Shown: piece by piece, positions 36,910-47,243 of the stretch
Layout: each line of letters starts with the position of its first letter
How positions within the stretch are numbered: position 1 is the stretch's first letter
Assembly (NCBI RefSeq): GCF_006385555.1
Contig: NZ_CP041036.1
Coordinates: 2,480,001-2,544,000, forward strand
Source: Shewanella polaris
GTDB taxonomy: Bacteria > Pseudomonadota > Gammaproteobacteria > Enterobacterales > Shewanellaceae
Direction: 5' to 3'
Length of the DNA: 64,000 nucleotides
Translations under genes and position numbers: made by a program
Notes under the pieces: generated by a model
What the model was told of the DNA's origin: nothing
What the model saw: the letters and a program-made list of their open reading frames with translations, nothing else
Database searches by the model: none

Positions 36910-36966
36910 TATGGCTCCTTATTATCCACTAGGATATTCCAAGTAAAACGGTCTACTTGTAAAAAC

Positions 36967-36990
36967 ATACCGAGGCAAAAGCCTCGGTAT
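36967..36990 (-). terminator. Terminator between aspS and yebC
   Basis: A perfect 10-bp stem ATACCGAGGC / GCCTCGGTAT with a four-base loop; on the minus strand it is followed by GTTTTTA. It would end or attenuate the aspS transcript ahead of yebC. Confidence 0.85.
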
Positions 36991-37033
36991 CTAGTGCCCT
37001 GTTAAGAGCGAGCAAATGGCTAACGTTAGCGAT

Positions 37034-38809
37034 TTACTCTTCTGTTTTAACTTTTTCAACCACTGCAATGCCTAACTCAGCAAGTTGAACTGGGTTTGCA
37101 AATCCTGGCGCATTGGTCAACGGACATGCTGCGGTGGTGGTTTTAGGGAAAGCCATCACGTCACGAATTGAGCTAGCACCCGTCATTAGCATAATAATAC
37201 GGTCTAAACCGAATGCTAAACCAGCATGTGGTGGTGTGCCATAACGTAATGCTTCGAGTAAGAAGCCGAATTTTTCATTCGCTTCTTCAGCTTCAATACC
37301 TAAAATATCAAATACTGTGCTTTGCATTTCTGCGTTATGGATACGGACTGAACCACCACCTAACTCACAACCGTTTAAGACCATATCGTAAGCATCAGAA
37401 ATCGCGACACCAGGATCGGCAGCTAATTGTTCCGCACTAATGCCACGAGGCGCGGTAAATGGATGATGAACGGCGTGGAAACCACCATTAATTTTCTCAA
37501 ACATCGGGAAGTCGACAACCCACATTGGACGCCACTGCCCTTCAAGAAGTTTGAAGTCTTCACCTGCTTTTAAGCGCAATGCACCCATGGCTTCAGCCAC
37601 AACGTTAGCCTTATCAGCACCAAATAGAATGATATCGCCTGTCTGAGCACCAGTACGACTGATGATATCGTTAACAATAGGTTCATTTAAAAATTTAAGC
37701 ACTGGCGATTGAATACCGTCCATACCTGCTGCTAAATCATTTATCTTCATCCACGCTAGGCCTTTAGCGCCATAAATACCAGCATACTTAGTGTAATCAT
37801 CTATTTGCTTACGAGACAAAGATGCACCCGTTGGAATGCGTAATGCCGCGACTCGGCCTTCGACATCATTTGCTGGGCCATTAAATACCGCAAACTCAAC
37901 ATCTTTAACTAAATCGGCAATATCAACTAATTCAAGTGGATTACGTAAGTCCGGTTTATCGGAACCATAACGCTTCATTGCTTCGGCGTATGACATGCGA
38001 GGAAACTCACCTAAATCAACATTCAATAAGTCTTGAAACAAACCGCGCATCATCTGCTCAGTTTTTTCCATAACTTGTTCAGAAGACATAAAAGAGGTTT
38101 CAATATCAATTTGAGTAAATTCAGGTTGGCGATCAGCACGTAAGTCTTCGTCACGGAAACACTTAACAATTTGGTAATAACGGTCAAAACCCGACATCAT
38201 CAATAATTGCTTAAATAACTGTGGCGATTGTGGCAACGCAAAGAACTGACCTTTATAAGTACGGCTTGGAACTAAATAATCACGCGCACCTTCTGGGGTC
38301 GCTTTAGTCAAAATAGGTGTTTCGATGTCTAAAAAGCCATTGCTGTCTAAAAAGCGACGAACTGAACTGGTCACTTTTGCACGAAACATAATACGCTCAG
38401 CCATTTCAGGACGACGTAAATCTAAATAGCGGTATTTTAAGCGTTGTTCTTCACTATTATTCTGATAATTATCCATGCTTAATGGCAAAGGTGCTGAAGC
38501 ATTAATAACCGTCAGTTGCTTACCTAAGATTTCAATTTCGCCGGTTTTCATTTGTGAATTAACTTGGCTATCTGGACGCGCGTGAACAATGCCTTTAACT
38601 TGAACACAAAACTCACTGCGCAATGTGCATGCTATATCAAAAACATCTTTTAGATCTGGATCATAAACAACTTGTACTAGCCCTTCTCTATCGCGTAAGT
38701 CTAAAAAAACCACTCCGCCTAAATCTCGACTACGATTAACCCAACCGACTAAAGTAACTTCTTGACCTAGATGAGACTTATTGATGTCTCCACAATAATG
38801 ACTGCGCAT
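37034..38809 (-). CDS. aspS: Aspartyl-tRNA synthetase
   Basis: 591 residues, class II synthetase with N-terminal OB anticodon-binding domain ([15 protein letters not shown]), motif 2 region ([20 protein letters not shown]), bacterial insertion domain and motif 3 ([13 protein letters not shown]). The length is that of the bacterial AspRS type. The cognate tRNA-Asp gene lies at 62655 in the same window. Confidence 0.98.
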   Translation of the reverse strand: MRSHYCGDINKSHLGQEVTLVGWVNRSRDLGGVVFLDLRDREGLVQVVYDPDLKDVFDIACTLRSEFCVQVKGIVHARPDSQVNSQMKTGEIEILGKQLTVINASAPLPLSMDNYQNNSEEQRLKYRYLDLRRPEMAERIMFRAKVTSSVRRFLDSNGFLDIETPILTKATPEGARDYLVPSRTYKGQFFALPQSPQLFKQLLMMSGFDRYYQIVKCFRDEDLRADRQPEFTQIDIETSFMSSEQVMEKTEQMMRGLFQDLLNVDLGEFPRMSYAEAMKRYGSDKPDLRNPLELVDIADLVKDVEFAVFNGPANDVEGRVAALRIPTGASLSRKQIDDYTKYAGIYGAKGLAWMKINDLAAGMDGIQSPVLKFLNEPIVNDIISRTGAQTGDIILFGADKANVVAEAMGALRLKAGEDFKLLEGQWRPMWVVDFPMFEKINGGFHAVHHPFTAPRGISAEQLAADPGVAISDAYDMVLNGCELGGGSVRIHNAEMQSTVFDILGIEAEEANEKFGFLLEALRYGTPPHAGLAFGLDRIIMLMTGASSIRDVMAFPKTTTAACPLTNAPGFANPVQLAELGIAVVEKVKTEE

Positions 38810-38979
38810 TGAACTCTATCCTTTATTCACAAAACGGTATTTTAGAAATCGAAAACCATAAAAACGGCATTATATACCGTGACTCAAACTTATGCATTGA
38901 AGTATCAGTCAGATCGCAGCAATTAACCAGACCTATAGCGAATAAACCCGGTTGATTGACTGAAAAACCAGCAACCAAA

Positions 38980-41805
38980 CTAGCTCATTTTATATTGATG
39001 TCCACCTACTTTTTTTGCCTGATACATTAATTGATCTGATATATTCAATAACGATGTCGCGTTATCGGCATCATCAGGAAAAATAGCAATACCGATACTG
39101 GCCGAAATAGTAATGTTAAGATCATCAATGAGTAATGGTTTTTGTAATGTCGCTAATATATTATCAGCCACTTGACGGGCACTTTCTTTGGCTTCAATAT
39201 TATTTAATAACACCACAAATTCATCGCCACCAAAGCGAGAAACAGTATCAGACTCCCTCACTAGTTGGGTTAATAACAAGGCTATATGTTGCAATAATTT
39301 ATCCCCTACATGGTGACCATGTTGATCATTTACAGCTTTAAATCCATCCAAATCAATAAATAATAACGCAAATTTTAAATCGTCCCTTTGATGAATGAGT
39401 GTGGCTTGTACTAATCTATCATCAAGTAAACTGCGATTAGGCAGTGAGGTAACATTGTCATGATTGGCAATAAATCTAAGGTTATCTTCTACTATGAGAC
39501 GTTTTTGAATTTCAACATTCAAACGTCGATTTGACATCAAAATGATAATGGAAATGAAGAAAATAACTAAAAAACCAATAACCGATAATTTCAACCAACG
39601 TTGATATTGTGAGGTGTCACTATTGAGATCTAAAGATACCCATTTTTGGTACATGTTTTGTTGTTCGGTTTCATCGATGGTTGCTATCACTCGATCGATT
39701 AATGGGACTAAGGTCTTTACCCCTGGAAATAAACCAATGTGACTATTATGTTCAGTAAGTTCGGCTAATAACGACATCTTTAAACTCGGGTATTGACCAC
39801 CTTTTAAGGTGGTAGCCAATGTGGCAACTTGTTCAACAAACATATCTGCTCTGCCATTAATTACCGAGTTCATCCCCTCTTTGGTATCTGACACTATCAC
39901 CAAATGTAAACTCGGGTATTGTTGACGGAGTTGATCCATGATGTGGTAGCCTTCAACCACTGCCAATCGTTTACCGCCAACTTGTGAAATATTAAAAATT
40001 GGAGGTTGTGTTAAAGAAGATACTATTGCCCAAGACGACGGCCAATATGCTAATGAAAACGCAATAGAATTTTCACGTTCTGTCGTTTTTGCCATACTCC
40101 CGACAAGATGAATCTCTCCTTTAATCAGATCATTCATCATATTACCAAAATCATCATAAGCCACAGGAATAATGGGTAAATTTAGTTGCTTGACTAATAA
40201 ATTTTTAATATCTGCATTAATCCCTAAAAACTCACCATTTTCCCCCTGAAACTCCATAGGGGCCCAATTCTTTAGGTAACCCATTTTAATTGCGCCTAAA
40301 CTACTAATATATTGTTTTTGTTGAATAGTCAGTTTAATTTTATTTGCTGAACCAGCGAAAAAACGGTCATCTGGATTAATTAACCATTTACGTTCAATTT
40401 GTATCAATTCTTCAACAGAGATCAAATTAAAACCAGCTTGAATACGGTCCGCTAATCCATTGTCATCAATCCGAGTTAACACATACATATCTGTCGAAAA
40501 TTCTATATCATCATATTGACGAAACTCTGCCCATAATTTATTAGCCAATAAATAATGCGATGTCATTGCAGCTGAAGACACAAAACCAGTAATCTCGTCA
40601 TTACGGGATGCTTTTACCATACTGTCTAATGAATCATAGAAACGAATCTGTGCCTTAGGAAACGCTTTTTTAATATCACTAATATAAGGAGCTGTAGGGA
40701 ATACACCTATTCGCATATCACTATTTTTAATATTTTTTAAGTTAAGGTTAGTACTAAAAAAACGACTTTTAACAGAAATGATATGCCATGTTTGCTTTAA
40801 TCCTGTGCGCATTTCTTGGCTTTCTGGGTAACCAATATGAACATCAGCAACACCACGTTTAACGTCTTCAATAGTGCTATTCATATCGCCAGCAACAAAA
40901 TCAATATTAATACCGGTTTTTTCTGACCATAATGTCCATAAGTCAACCAACATACCGTGTGGCAAACCATCAGTTCCAATATCAATATAAGGTTCTACAT
41001 TATTTTGCATCGCAATAACAACGCCTGAGGTTTGTCGATGATAACCTAACCAACGTCGCTCGATTTGCTTGGTTATTTTAGCGGGTATCAATTCAAAACC
41101 ACGGTTAATTTTGTTGATAAGCTCCGTGTTCCCTTTCGAAACAGCCGGTGAAAGATTTATTTTTTTGATGAGAATACGTGAGGAACTGTAGAAGTTTGCC
41201 GCAATATCTTGTTCTAGTGCTAAATTGCGTTGGTATCCTTCTGTACTGGCAAAAACAAACAAATCTTCATTAACAGCCGCTTGTAATAATTGTTCACGAT
41301 TTTGATAGCGTTTAAAGCTAAGCTTGGGTTCTAATGCAGATAATGTTGCTTCATGTGATGAGCCTGTCACGATACCTATTTGATAAGGAACTAAATCACT
41401 TATTTGTTTTTTACTGTTGAGCGACTTATGCACATAAAGATAGGTATTTACTGAGGTAAATGAATTGGCAAAATCAAATTTTTCAAGCCGGGCCTCATTT
41501 TGCGACATCCCAATATGAACATCGGCTTTATTCTGTTCAAGTTGTTCAAGTGACTGCTGCCAATGTCGAGATACAAATTGCACTTTAGTACCTGAAAAAA
41601 CTGACCATTCACGCCACAAATCAACCAAGATACCAGCAGGAGTACCTTTGTCATCTAAATATTGAAACGGATAAGTATCTTCTCCCATTACAATAATTAA
41701 TGGAGATTGTTGATCTACTAAGTCATTTTTATCAAAATCAGTTGCTTGTACTGGTAATGATGTCCATGTAAATAAAATTGCTAATATCCAAGGTATAAAT
41801 TTCAA
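38980..41805 (-). CDS. Diguanylate cyclase with three tandem periplasmic SBP_bac_3 domains
   Basis: 941 residues. A signal peptide (MKFIPWILAILFTWTSLPVQA) precedes three tandem type-3 solute-binding domains, roughly 30-255, 260-480 and 495-730. Each has the YPF/EPYIDI/APMEF-type ligand-pocket start and a DVHIG or EIHLVGS strand. A TM helix at about 747-770 leads to a cytoplasmic GGDEF domain with intact GGDEF (859-863) and an RxxD inhibitory site (RESD, 850-853). It should make cyclic di-GMP in response to small periplasmic ligands such as amino acids, with product inhibition. Three sensor domains in series is unusual. Monocistronic; the divergent neighbour is cmoA. Confidence 0.93.
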   Translation of the reverse strand: MKFIPWILAILFTWTSLPVQATDFDKNDLVDQQSPLIIVMGEDTYPFQYLDDKGTPAGILVDLWREWSVFSGTKVQFVSRHWQQSLEQLEQNKADVHIGMSQNEARLEKFDFANSFTSVNTYLYVHKSLNSKKQISDLVPYQIGIVTGSSHEATLSALEPKLSFKRYQNREQLLQAAVNEDLFVFASTEGYQRNLALEQDIAANFYSSSRILIKKINLSPAVSKGNTELINKINRGFELIPAKITKQIERRWLGYHRQTSGVVIAMQNNVEPYIDIGTDGLPHGMLVDLWTLWSEKTGINIDFVAGDMNSTIEDVKRGVADVHIGYPESQEMRTGLKQTWHIISVKSRFFSTNLNLKNIKNSDMRIGVFPTAPYISDIKKAFPKAQIRFYDSLDSMVKASRNDEITGFVSSAAMTSHYLLANKLWAEFRQYDDIEFSTDMYVLTRIDDNGLADRIQAGFNLISVEELIQIERKWLINPDDRFFAGSANKIKLTIQQKQYISSLGAIKMGYLKNWAPMEFQGENGEFLGINADIKNLLVKQLNLPIIPVAYDDFGNMMNDLIKGEIHLVGSMAKTTERENSIAFSLAYWPSSWAIVSSLTQPPIFNISQVGGKRLAVVEGYHIMDQLRQQYPSLHLVIVSDTKEGMNSVINGRADMFVEQVATLATTLKGGQYPSLKMSLLAELTEHNSHIGLFPGVKTLVPLIDRVIATIDETEQQNMYQKWVSLDLNSDTSQYQRWLKLSVIGFLVIFFISIIILMSNRRLNVEIQKRLIVEDNLRFIANHDNVTSLPNRSLLDDRLVQATLIHQRDDLKFALLFIDLDGFKAVNDQHGHHVGDKLLQHIALLLTQLVRESDTVSRFGGDEFVVLLNNIEAKESARQVADNILATLQKPLLIDDLNITISASIGIAIFPDDADNATSLLNISDQLMYQAKKVGGHQYKMS

Positions 41806-42253
41806 GTTTTTTCCCTAATACTTTGTTTTTTTATACTTACTCATCTAAATAAGCTGATTTATATTAAATGTGCAGATAATTCATTGATAAAATGTTGAGC
41901 AACCTCACCTTTATGTTGGCATTAACTTATGTTGATATTAAATTGGGTTGACACTAGGGTCTGTTGATATCACTACAAATTAGTTACTAATCGATTAACC
42001 AACATCCACATTACATCGTAGTAACAAAAATAAATAATATCATTTTTCTATATTGTTTCGTGTCGAGTGGATAAATACAGCGTAATTTTTGAATTTTTAT
42101 TGATAATACCAGTATTCAACCTCATTCAAAACCGCTCTTATTAACAACAGTAGCCACTATTTGAAAAAAAACTCACAAATCTGCAATAGTATGCTTGCTG
42201 CGGTTCACCTTGATTAGCTAAAATACAATCCTAATTTTTCCATATTACAGCTG
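41806..42253. other. Divergent intergenic region
   Basis: About 450 AT-rich bases between the diguanylate cyclase gene and cmoA. Promoters for both must lie here, but no box pair stands out and no RNA is recognised. Confidence 0.4.
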
Positions 42254-42985
42254 ATGAAATCTCAACAAGATACGATATACGCTAATGTAGCCAATAACAT
42301 AACGGATTTTCAATTTGATCAACGTGTTGCTGGTGTATTTAATGACATGATCCGTCGCTCAGTTCCTGGTTACGCACAAATTATCAATACCATTGGTGAT
42401 TTTGCTAATCGCTTTGTCACACCTCAAAGTAATATTTATGACCTTGGCAGTTCGTTAGGCTCTGCCACCTTGAGTATTCGTCGACAAATTGAAGGTCGAG
42501 AGTGCCATATTTATGCGATTGATAATAGCCAGTCAATGATTGACCGTTGTACTGAAAATCTTGCTGCTTATGTCAGCGACATCAAAGTGAATTTACTGTG
42601 TGCCGATATAAGAGAAGTCGAAATTCAAAATGCGTCGATGGTTGTGCTAAATTTTACATTACAATTTTTGCCTATCCAGGATCGAAATGCGCTGATTAAA
42701 CGTGTATATGACGGTATGCTACCCGGCGGCATTTTAATCATTTCTGAAAAGTTGTTTTTTGAAGATAATCAAATTCAGCAGTTATTAGATGAACAGCATT
42801 TAGATTTTAAGCGTGCAAATGGGTATAGTGAGCTCGAAATAAGTCAAAAACGCAGCGCGTTAGAGAACGTTATGCGTCCAGACAGCTTGAATGTTCATCA
42901 ACAGCGTATAACCGAAAGCGGCTTTAGTCACTTTTCAATTTGGTTTCAATGTTTTAACTTTGCATCTATGGTAGCCATTAAATGA
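42254..42985 (+). CDS. cmoA: Carboxy-S-adenosyl-L-methionine synthase
   Basis: 243 residues. CmoA converts SAM and prephenate to carboxy-SAM. The SAM-fold motif [14 protein letters not shown] and the family's NFTLQFLP and RSVPGY elements are present. Carboxy-SAM is used by CmoB to make cmo5U34 in wobble tRNAs. The stop overlaps the cmoB ATG by four bases (ATGA), reflecting their shared pathway. Confidence 0.97.
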   Translation: MKSQQDTIYANVANNITDFQFDQRVAGVFNDMIRRSVPGYAQIINTIGDFANRFVTPQSNIYDLGSSLGSATLSIRRQIEGRECHIYAIDNSQSMIDRCTENLAAYVSDIKVNLLCADIREVEIQNASMVVLNFTLQFLPIQDRNALIKRVYDGMLPGGILIISEKLFFEDNQIQQLLDEQHLDFKRANGYSELEISQKRSALENVMRPDSLNVHQQRITESGFSHFSIWFQCFNFASMVAIK

Positions 42986-43974
42986 TCAATTTCAGTTCTT
43001 TTTATAAAGACATTGCCGATTCAAATCTGCAGCATTGGCTTGAAACGCTACCAGCCATTTTAGGGAAATGGCAACGAGATAATAATCACGGGAGTTTACC
43101 TAAATGGGAAAAAGTCCTCAATAAATTGCATTATCCGCAACCTGATAAAGTTGATTTTAGTAGTACTGTCACCATTGGAACCGGTGAACAACTTAGCCCT
43201 GGACAAGTAGAAAAACTTTCTAATTTGCTTGCTGTTTTCCAACCATGGCGTAAAGGACCATTTATAGTTCATGGCATTCAAATTGATACTGAATGGCGAA
43301 GTGATTGGAAATGGGATCGAGTTAAAGATTACATCACACCGTTAACAAATCGTACCGTATTGGATGTCGGTTGTGGTAGTGGCTATCATATGTGGCGAAT
43401 GCTGGGTGCAGGAGCGACTCGAGTTGTCGGAATAGATCCGTCGCCTTTATTCTTATGTCAGTTTGAAGCCATTAAACGAGTCGCTGGAAATCAACATCCA
43501 ATACATTTACTGCCTCTAGGGATTGAAGAGTTACCCGCTTTAGATGCCTTTGATACGGTATTCTCAATGGGGGTCCTATACCACCGTCGGTCTCCTATTG
43601 ATCATTTACTACAATTACGAGATCAACTCCGCGTTGGTGGAGAACTGGTATTAGAAACATTGGTGATTGATGGCGATGAGAATGCAGTACTTGTGCCACA
43701 AGATAGATATGGCAAAATGAACAACGTTTGGTTTATACCCTCTGTAGCAGCCTTAATGTTATGGTTAAAGAAATGTGAGTTTATTAATGTTCGTTGCGTT
43801 GACATCGATATCACCTCGTTAGCAGAACAACGCAGCACTGCTTGGATGAAAAATGAATCTCTAGTCGATTACCTCGACCCAAATGATGTAAGTTTAACCA
43901 TTGAAGGTTATCCTGCACCCAAAAGAGCCATTATCATTGCAACCAAGAACCAACCGAATCACGACTTAGTGTAA
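42982..43974 (+). CDS. cmoB: tRNA U34 carboxymethyltransferase
   Basis: 330 residues. N-terminal helical domain (LPKWEKVL), then a class I methyltransferase fold with [13 protein letters not shown] as motif I and [16 protein letters not shown] as motif IV. It transfers the carboxymethyl group from Cx-SAM to 5-hydroxyuridine 34. Directly coupled to cmoA. Confidence 0.97.
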   Translation: MINFSSFYKDIADSNLQHWLETLPAILGKWQRDNNHGSLPKWEKVLNKLHYPQPDKVDFSSTVTIGTGEQLSPGQVEKLSNLLAVFQPWRKGPFIVHGIQIDTEWRSDWKWDRVKDYITPLTNRTVLDVGCGSGYHMWRMLGAGATRVVGIDPSPLFLCQFEAIKRVAGNQHPIHLLPLGIEELPALDAFDTVFSMGVLYHRRSPIDHLLQLRDQLRVGGELVLETLVIDGDENAVLVPQDRYGKMNNVWFIPSVAALMLWLKKCEFINVRCVDIDITSLAEQRSTAWMKNESLVDYLDPNDVSLTIEGYPAPKRAIIIATKNQPNHDLV

Positions 43975-43999
43975 ATAATACTATTCAACAGGAATTGAT

Positions 44000-44770
44000 A
44001 TGTTAAAGCAGGTAATTGCTCTATCCATTGTAGCAGCCCTTATTTCGGGTTGTACAACAACTCAAAAACCCACAACACCTCCGCTAACTAATGCTGATCT
44101 GAATAGCGGTTTGCAAATGTCGCAAACGGTGATCATTGACGCTATGAGTTCACAAAACGCTCAACAACTAAGTGATATTGGTGCTCTTTCTGATGAAATC
44201 CGCAAACTGAAAACACAAGTCAGCGCAGCAATTAATGAGAAACCTAAAACAGTTATTGTTCAACCACCTATGCCTAAAACTATTGCGGTTCCGGAACAGT
44301 GTGCTGAAGCCATTATTGGAGAAAAATTTCTCCTAGGTGAAGTCGAAAGTGTCTATATTGATGAAGTAAAAGCCAAGTTTGCAACACGTATCGATACCGG
44401 TGCTGAATCATCCTCTTTGGATGCTCGTAATATCGTATTATTTGAACGAGAAGGCATACAATGGGTTCGCTTTGACGTAATGACTAATGGTATTGATCAA
44501 CCAGGCAATACCTTTGAATCTAAAGTTGAACGTTTTGTACGTATTAAACAGGATGCAGATACGGGAGATGACCGTCGTCCAGTCATTCATGCCCATTTAA
44601 AAATAGGTAAATATGCCGCCGAAACCGATTTAAACTTAACGGATCGAAGTCACCTAGAGTATCCTTTATTACTAGGTCGCAAGTTTATGAAAGATATTGC
44701 CATTGTTGATGTAGGCCAAAGCTACATTTATGGTAAAGCCAAAAACCAAATTACCACTTTAGTTAAGTAG
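44000..44770 (+). CDS. Retropepsin-like (putative ATP-dependent zinc protease family) lipoprotein
   Basis: 256 residues. Lipobox LISGC with Cys18 as the predicted lipidation site. A short helical linker leads to a C-terminal single-lobe aspartic-protease-like domain with the DTGA motif (132-135, ATRIDTGAESSS) and the later LLGRKFM block. The family is annotated as ATP-dependent zinc protease, though the fold is retropepsin-like and the name is doubtful. It heads a three-gene set with a 7TM transglutaminase-like protein and an ATP-grasp ligase, a combination known from comparative genomics as a probable peptide-modification system. Confidence 0.85.
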   Translation: MLKQVIALSIVAALISGCTTTQKPTTPPLTNADLNSGLQMSQTVIIDAMSSQNAQQLSDIGALSDEIRKLKTQVSAAINEKPKTVIVQPPMPKTIAVPEQCAEAIIGEKFLLGEVESVYIDEVKAKFATRIDTGAESSSLDARNIVLFEREGIQWVRFDVMTNGIDQPGNTFESKVERFVRIKQDADTGDDRRPVIHAHLKIGKYAAETDLNLTDRSHLEYPLLLGRKFMKDIAIVDVGQSYIYGKAKNQITTLVK

Positions 44771-44778
44771 GATCCGTA

Positions 44779-46287
44779 ATGCATTCTCGTAAACCGTTTT
44801 ATATATTCGTTGCACTGCTATTTATAGTTGGGATCAGTACCAGTATCTATCGTGGATTAGTCCACAATGTGCCTTTTTTACCCGGTGAACAGGTACAAAG
44901 TTGGGCAATCGATGCCAAAGTCAGTTTTACTGGCACAAACCAACCTGCTGAGGTCAATTTTTCATTACCTAGCGATCCTGCATTTGACATACTCGTCGAA
45001 AATGCATCCTCTCCAGGTTATGGCTTAAGTATATCGGCTGATGCTAAGGATCGTCGTGCAGTTTGGTCAATTCGTGACGCTTCAGGCCCTCAAGCATTAT
45101 ACTATCGAGTCACATTGGTGCCGACAGGCAAACTCAATATTGAAACGGATATAGAACCCGTTACACCAGAACCTTATTTATGGCCCGCGACAGAAAAATC
45201 AGCTGCGGAGCAAGTTATTGAAGAAGTATGGACTCGCAGTGCAACTAACTTATCCTTTGCTCAACAACTAATGAATTTGATTAATGATAATAATCAAAGT
45301 CAAAACATGGCATTGTTGTTATCGGCCAATACCTCAACCAATCTTTTTTTGCATATGCTGCATTCAAAAGGTGTACCTGCACGTGTGGTTAATGGCTTAC
45401 AACTTGAAGATCAACGTCGTCGCCAACAACTCACAACCTACGTTCAAGTTTATAACGATGGCGAATGGGTACTTTTCGATGTTGCTAACAATAAACAAGG
45501 CCGTGATAACACCTTAGTGTTATGGGAATATTCTGGTCACTCTGTACTTGATGTTATGGGGGGAACTAATTCATTAGTTAATTTCTCTATGTTACAAGAC
45601 ACTCGCTCTGCATTGGCAACATCTATTGATATGATGATGAATGATGATGCGTTCGATTTTTCCTTGTATCAATTACCGCTTGAAGAACAAAGCACATTTA
45701 AAGGTATTCTGTTAATTCCTATCGGAGTATTGGTTGTCGTGTTTTTACGTGTCATCGTCGGGATCAAAACATCGGGTACTTTTATGCCTGTATTGATTGC
45801 CCTCGCCTTCATTCAAACCACGCTATTGACTGGCTTAATCGGCTTCTTGTTAATCGTTGCTTTTGGATTAATGATCCGCTCATATCTGTCGACACTCAAC
45901 TTACTCTTAATATCCCGAATATCGGCGGTGATAATAGTGGTGATCTTCATTATTGGTTTATTTACCTTAATCTCATTCAAATTAGGCTTAAGCGAAGGCC
46001 TTACGATTACGTTCTTCCCAATGATCATCTTGGCGTGGACTATCGAACGTATGTCAATTTTATGGGAAGAAGAAGGCCCTAAAAAAGTATTTGTATCCGG
46101 TGGTGGTAGTTTATTTGTCGCAACATTAGCGTATTTAGCAATGGACAATGAATTGGTGCAATATTGGGTATTCAACTTTTTAGGTATCCATTTAGTGATT
46201 TTAGCCTTGGTATTAGTAATGGGACAATATACCGGTTACCGTTTAACCGAACTAAAACGCTTCAAACCATTAGTTGGAGAACAATAA
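44779..46287 (+). CDS. Inactive transglutaminase-like protein with C-terminal 7TM domain
   Basis: 502 residues. N-terminal TM anchor (about 7-25), a periplasmic domain with a transglutaminase-like fold in which the Cys of the triad is replaced (NTSTNLFLHMLHSKGVPARVV, then WVLFDVANN), and a C-terminal bundle of about seven TM helices from residue 305 (IGVLVVVFLRVIVGIKTSGT). This is the UUP1-type inactive transglutaminase / 7TM family. It probably recognises peptides rather than cleaving or cross-linking them. Its TAA overlaps the next ATG by one base. Confidence 0.88.
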   Translation: MHSRKPFYIFVALLFIVGISTSIYRGLVHNVPFLPGEQVQSWAIDAKVSFTGTNQPAEVNFSLPSDPAFDILVENASSPGYGLSISADAKDRRAVWSIRDASGPQALYYRVTLVPTGKLNIETDIEPVTPEPYLWPATEKSAAEQVIEEVWTRSATNLSFAQQLMNLINDNNQSQNMALLLSANTSTNLFLHMLHSKGVPARVVNGLQLEDQRRRQQLTTYVQVYNDGEWVLFDVANNKQGRDNTLVLWEYSGHSVLDVMGGTNSLVNFSMLQDTRSALATSIDMMMNDDAFDFSLYQLPLEEQSTFKGILLIPIGVLVVVFLRVIVGIKTSGTFMPVLIALAFIQTTLLTGLIGFLLIVAFGLMIRSYLSTLNLLLISRISAVIIVVIFIIGLFTLISFKLGLSEGLTITFFPMIILAWTIERMSILWEEEGPKKVFVSGGGSLFVATLAYLAMDNELVQYWVFNFLGIHLVILALVLVMGQYTGYRLTELKRFKPLVGEQ

Positions 46288-47243
46288 TGAAGTACGCCTG
46301 GCCCTGGGAATTGAGCCGTAGTGGTGTACTCAACATGAATAGGCGCAATATTAGCTATATTGGTCGTTATAATCAGCGTAAATTTTATAAACGCGTTGAT
46401 GACAAGCTAATCACTAAGCAACTTGCGCTTGCTAATGGCATTGCGGTTCCCGATTTAATTGGTGTTGTTCATGAACAACATAAAATCCAAGACATTCCAG
46501 CAATGGTCTTGGACCGTAGTGGTTTTGTGATTAAACCAGCAAAGGGTTCTGGTGGTAAAGGGATTATGGTGATCACCAAAGTGAGCAATGGTTGTTATTA
46601 CAAAGCCAATGGTCATGAAGTGTCTCATAATGAAATTTATCGCCATGTATCCAATATTTTAAGTGGTTTATTTTCTCTAGGTGGTAAGCCAGATGTCGCA
46701 ATCGTTGAAGGATTAATTGAATTTGATCCTGTCTTTGAAGGCTTAAGTTATGAAGGTGTCCCTGACATCCGCTTAATCGTGTTTAAAGGCTTCCCTGTAA
46801 TGGGTATGTTACGTTTATCGACGGCGGCATCTGACGGTAAAGCTAACTTGCACCAAGGCGCTGTCGGTGTTGGTTTAGATATCGCGACCGGAAACAGTTT
46901 GCATGCAGTGCAATTTGACTTACCCTCGCATAAGCATCCAGATACTCACTTCCCTTTATCGGACATTAAAGTGCCTCATTGGGAGACATTACTTCACACA
47001 GCATCTAGTGCTTATGAAATGTGTGAATTAGGGTATTTAGGTACCGATATGGTGTTAGATAAAAATAAAGGCCCATTGTTGCTAGAATTGAATGCCCGTC
47101 CTGGCTTAACAATTCAAATTGCGAATGGTAGAGGGCTTCTACCTCGACTTAAGCATGTTGAAGCGATGAAAAGCTCAGCAATGTCAGTTGAGGAACGCGT
47201 GGCTTATGCTAAAAAGCATTTTTGTAGCAACCCTATTTTTTAA
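46287..47243 (+). CDS. RimK-like ATP-grasp (alpha-L-glutamate ligase-like) protein
   Basis: 318 residues from the ATG at 46287; a longer frame upstream runs inside the previous gene and is not used. ATP-grasp elements: VIKPAKGSGGKGIMV (nucleotide loop), VAIVEGLIEFDPVF, PDIRLIVFKG and LLELNARPGLTIQIA (metal-binding E and N). It should form an amide or peptide bond using ATP. With the lipoprotein protease-like gene and the 7TM transglutaminase it forms a compact operon; the substrate is unknown. Confidence 0.9.
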   Translation: MKYAWPWELSRSGVLNMNRRNISYIGRYNQRKFYKRVDDKLITKQLALANGIAVPDLIGVVHEQHKIQDIPAMVLDRSGFVIKPAKGSGGKGIMVITKVSNGCYYKANGHEVSHNEIYRHVSNILSGLFSLGGKPDVAIVEGLIEFDPVFEGLSYEGVPDIRLIVFKGFPVMGMLRLSTAASDGKANLHQGAVGVGLDIATGNSLHAVQFDLPSHKHPDTHFPLSDIKVPHWETLLHTASSAYEMCELGYLGTDMVLDKNKGPLLLELNARPGLTIQIANGRGLLPRLKHVEAMKSSAMSVEERVAYAKKHFCSNPIF

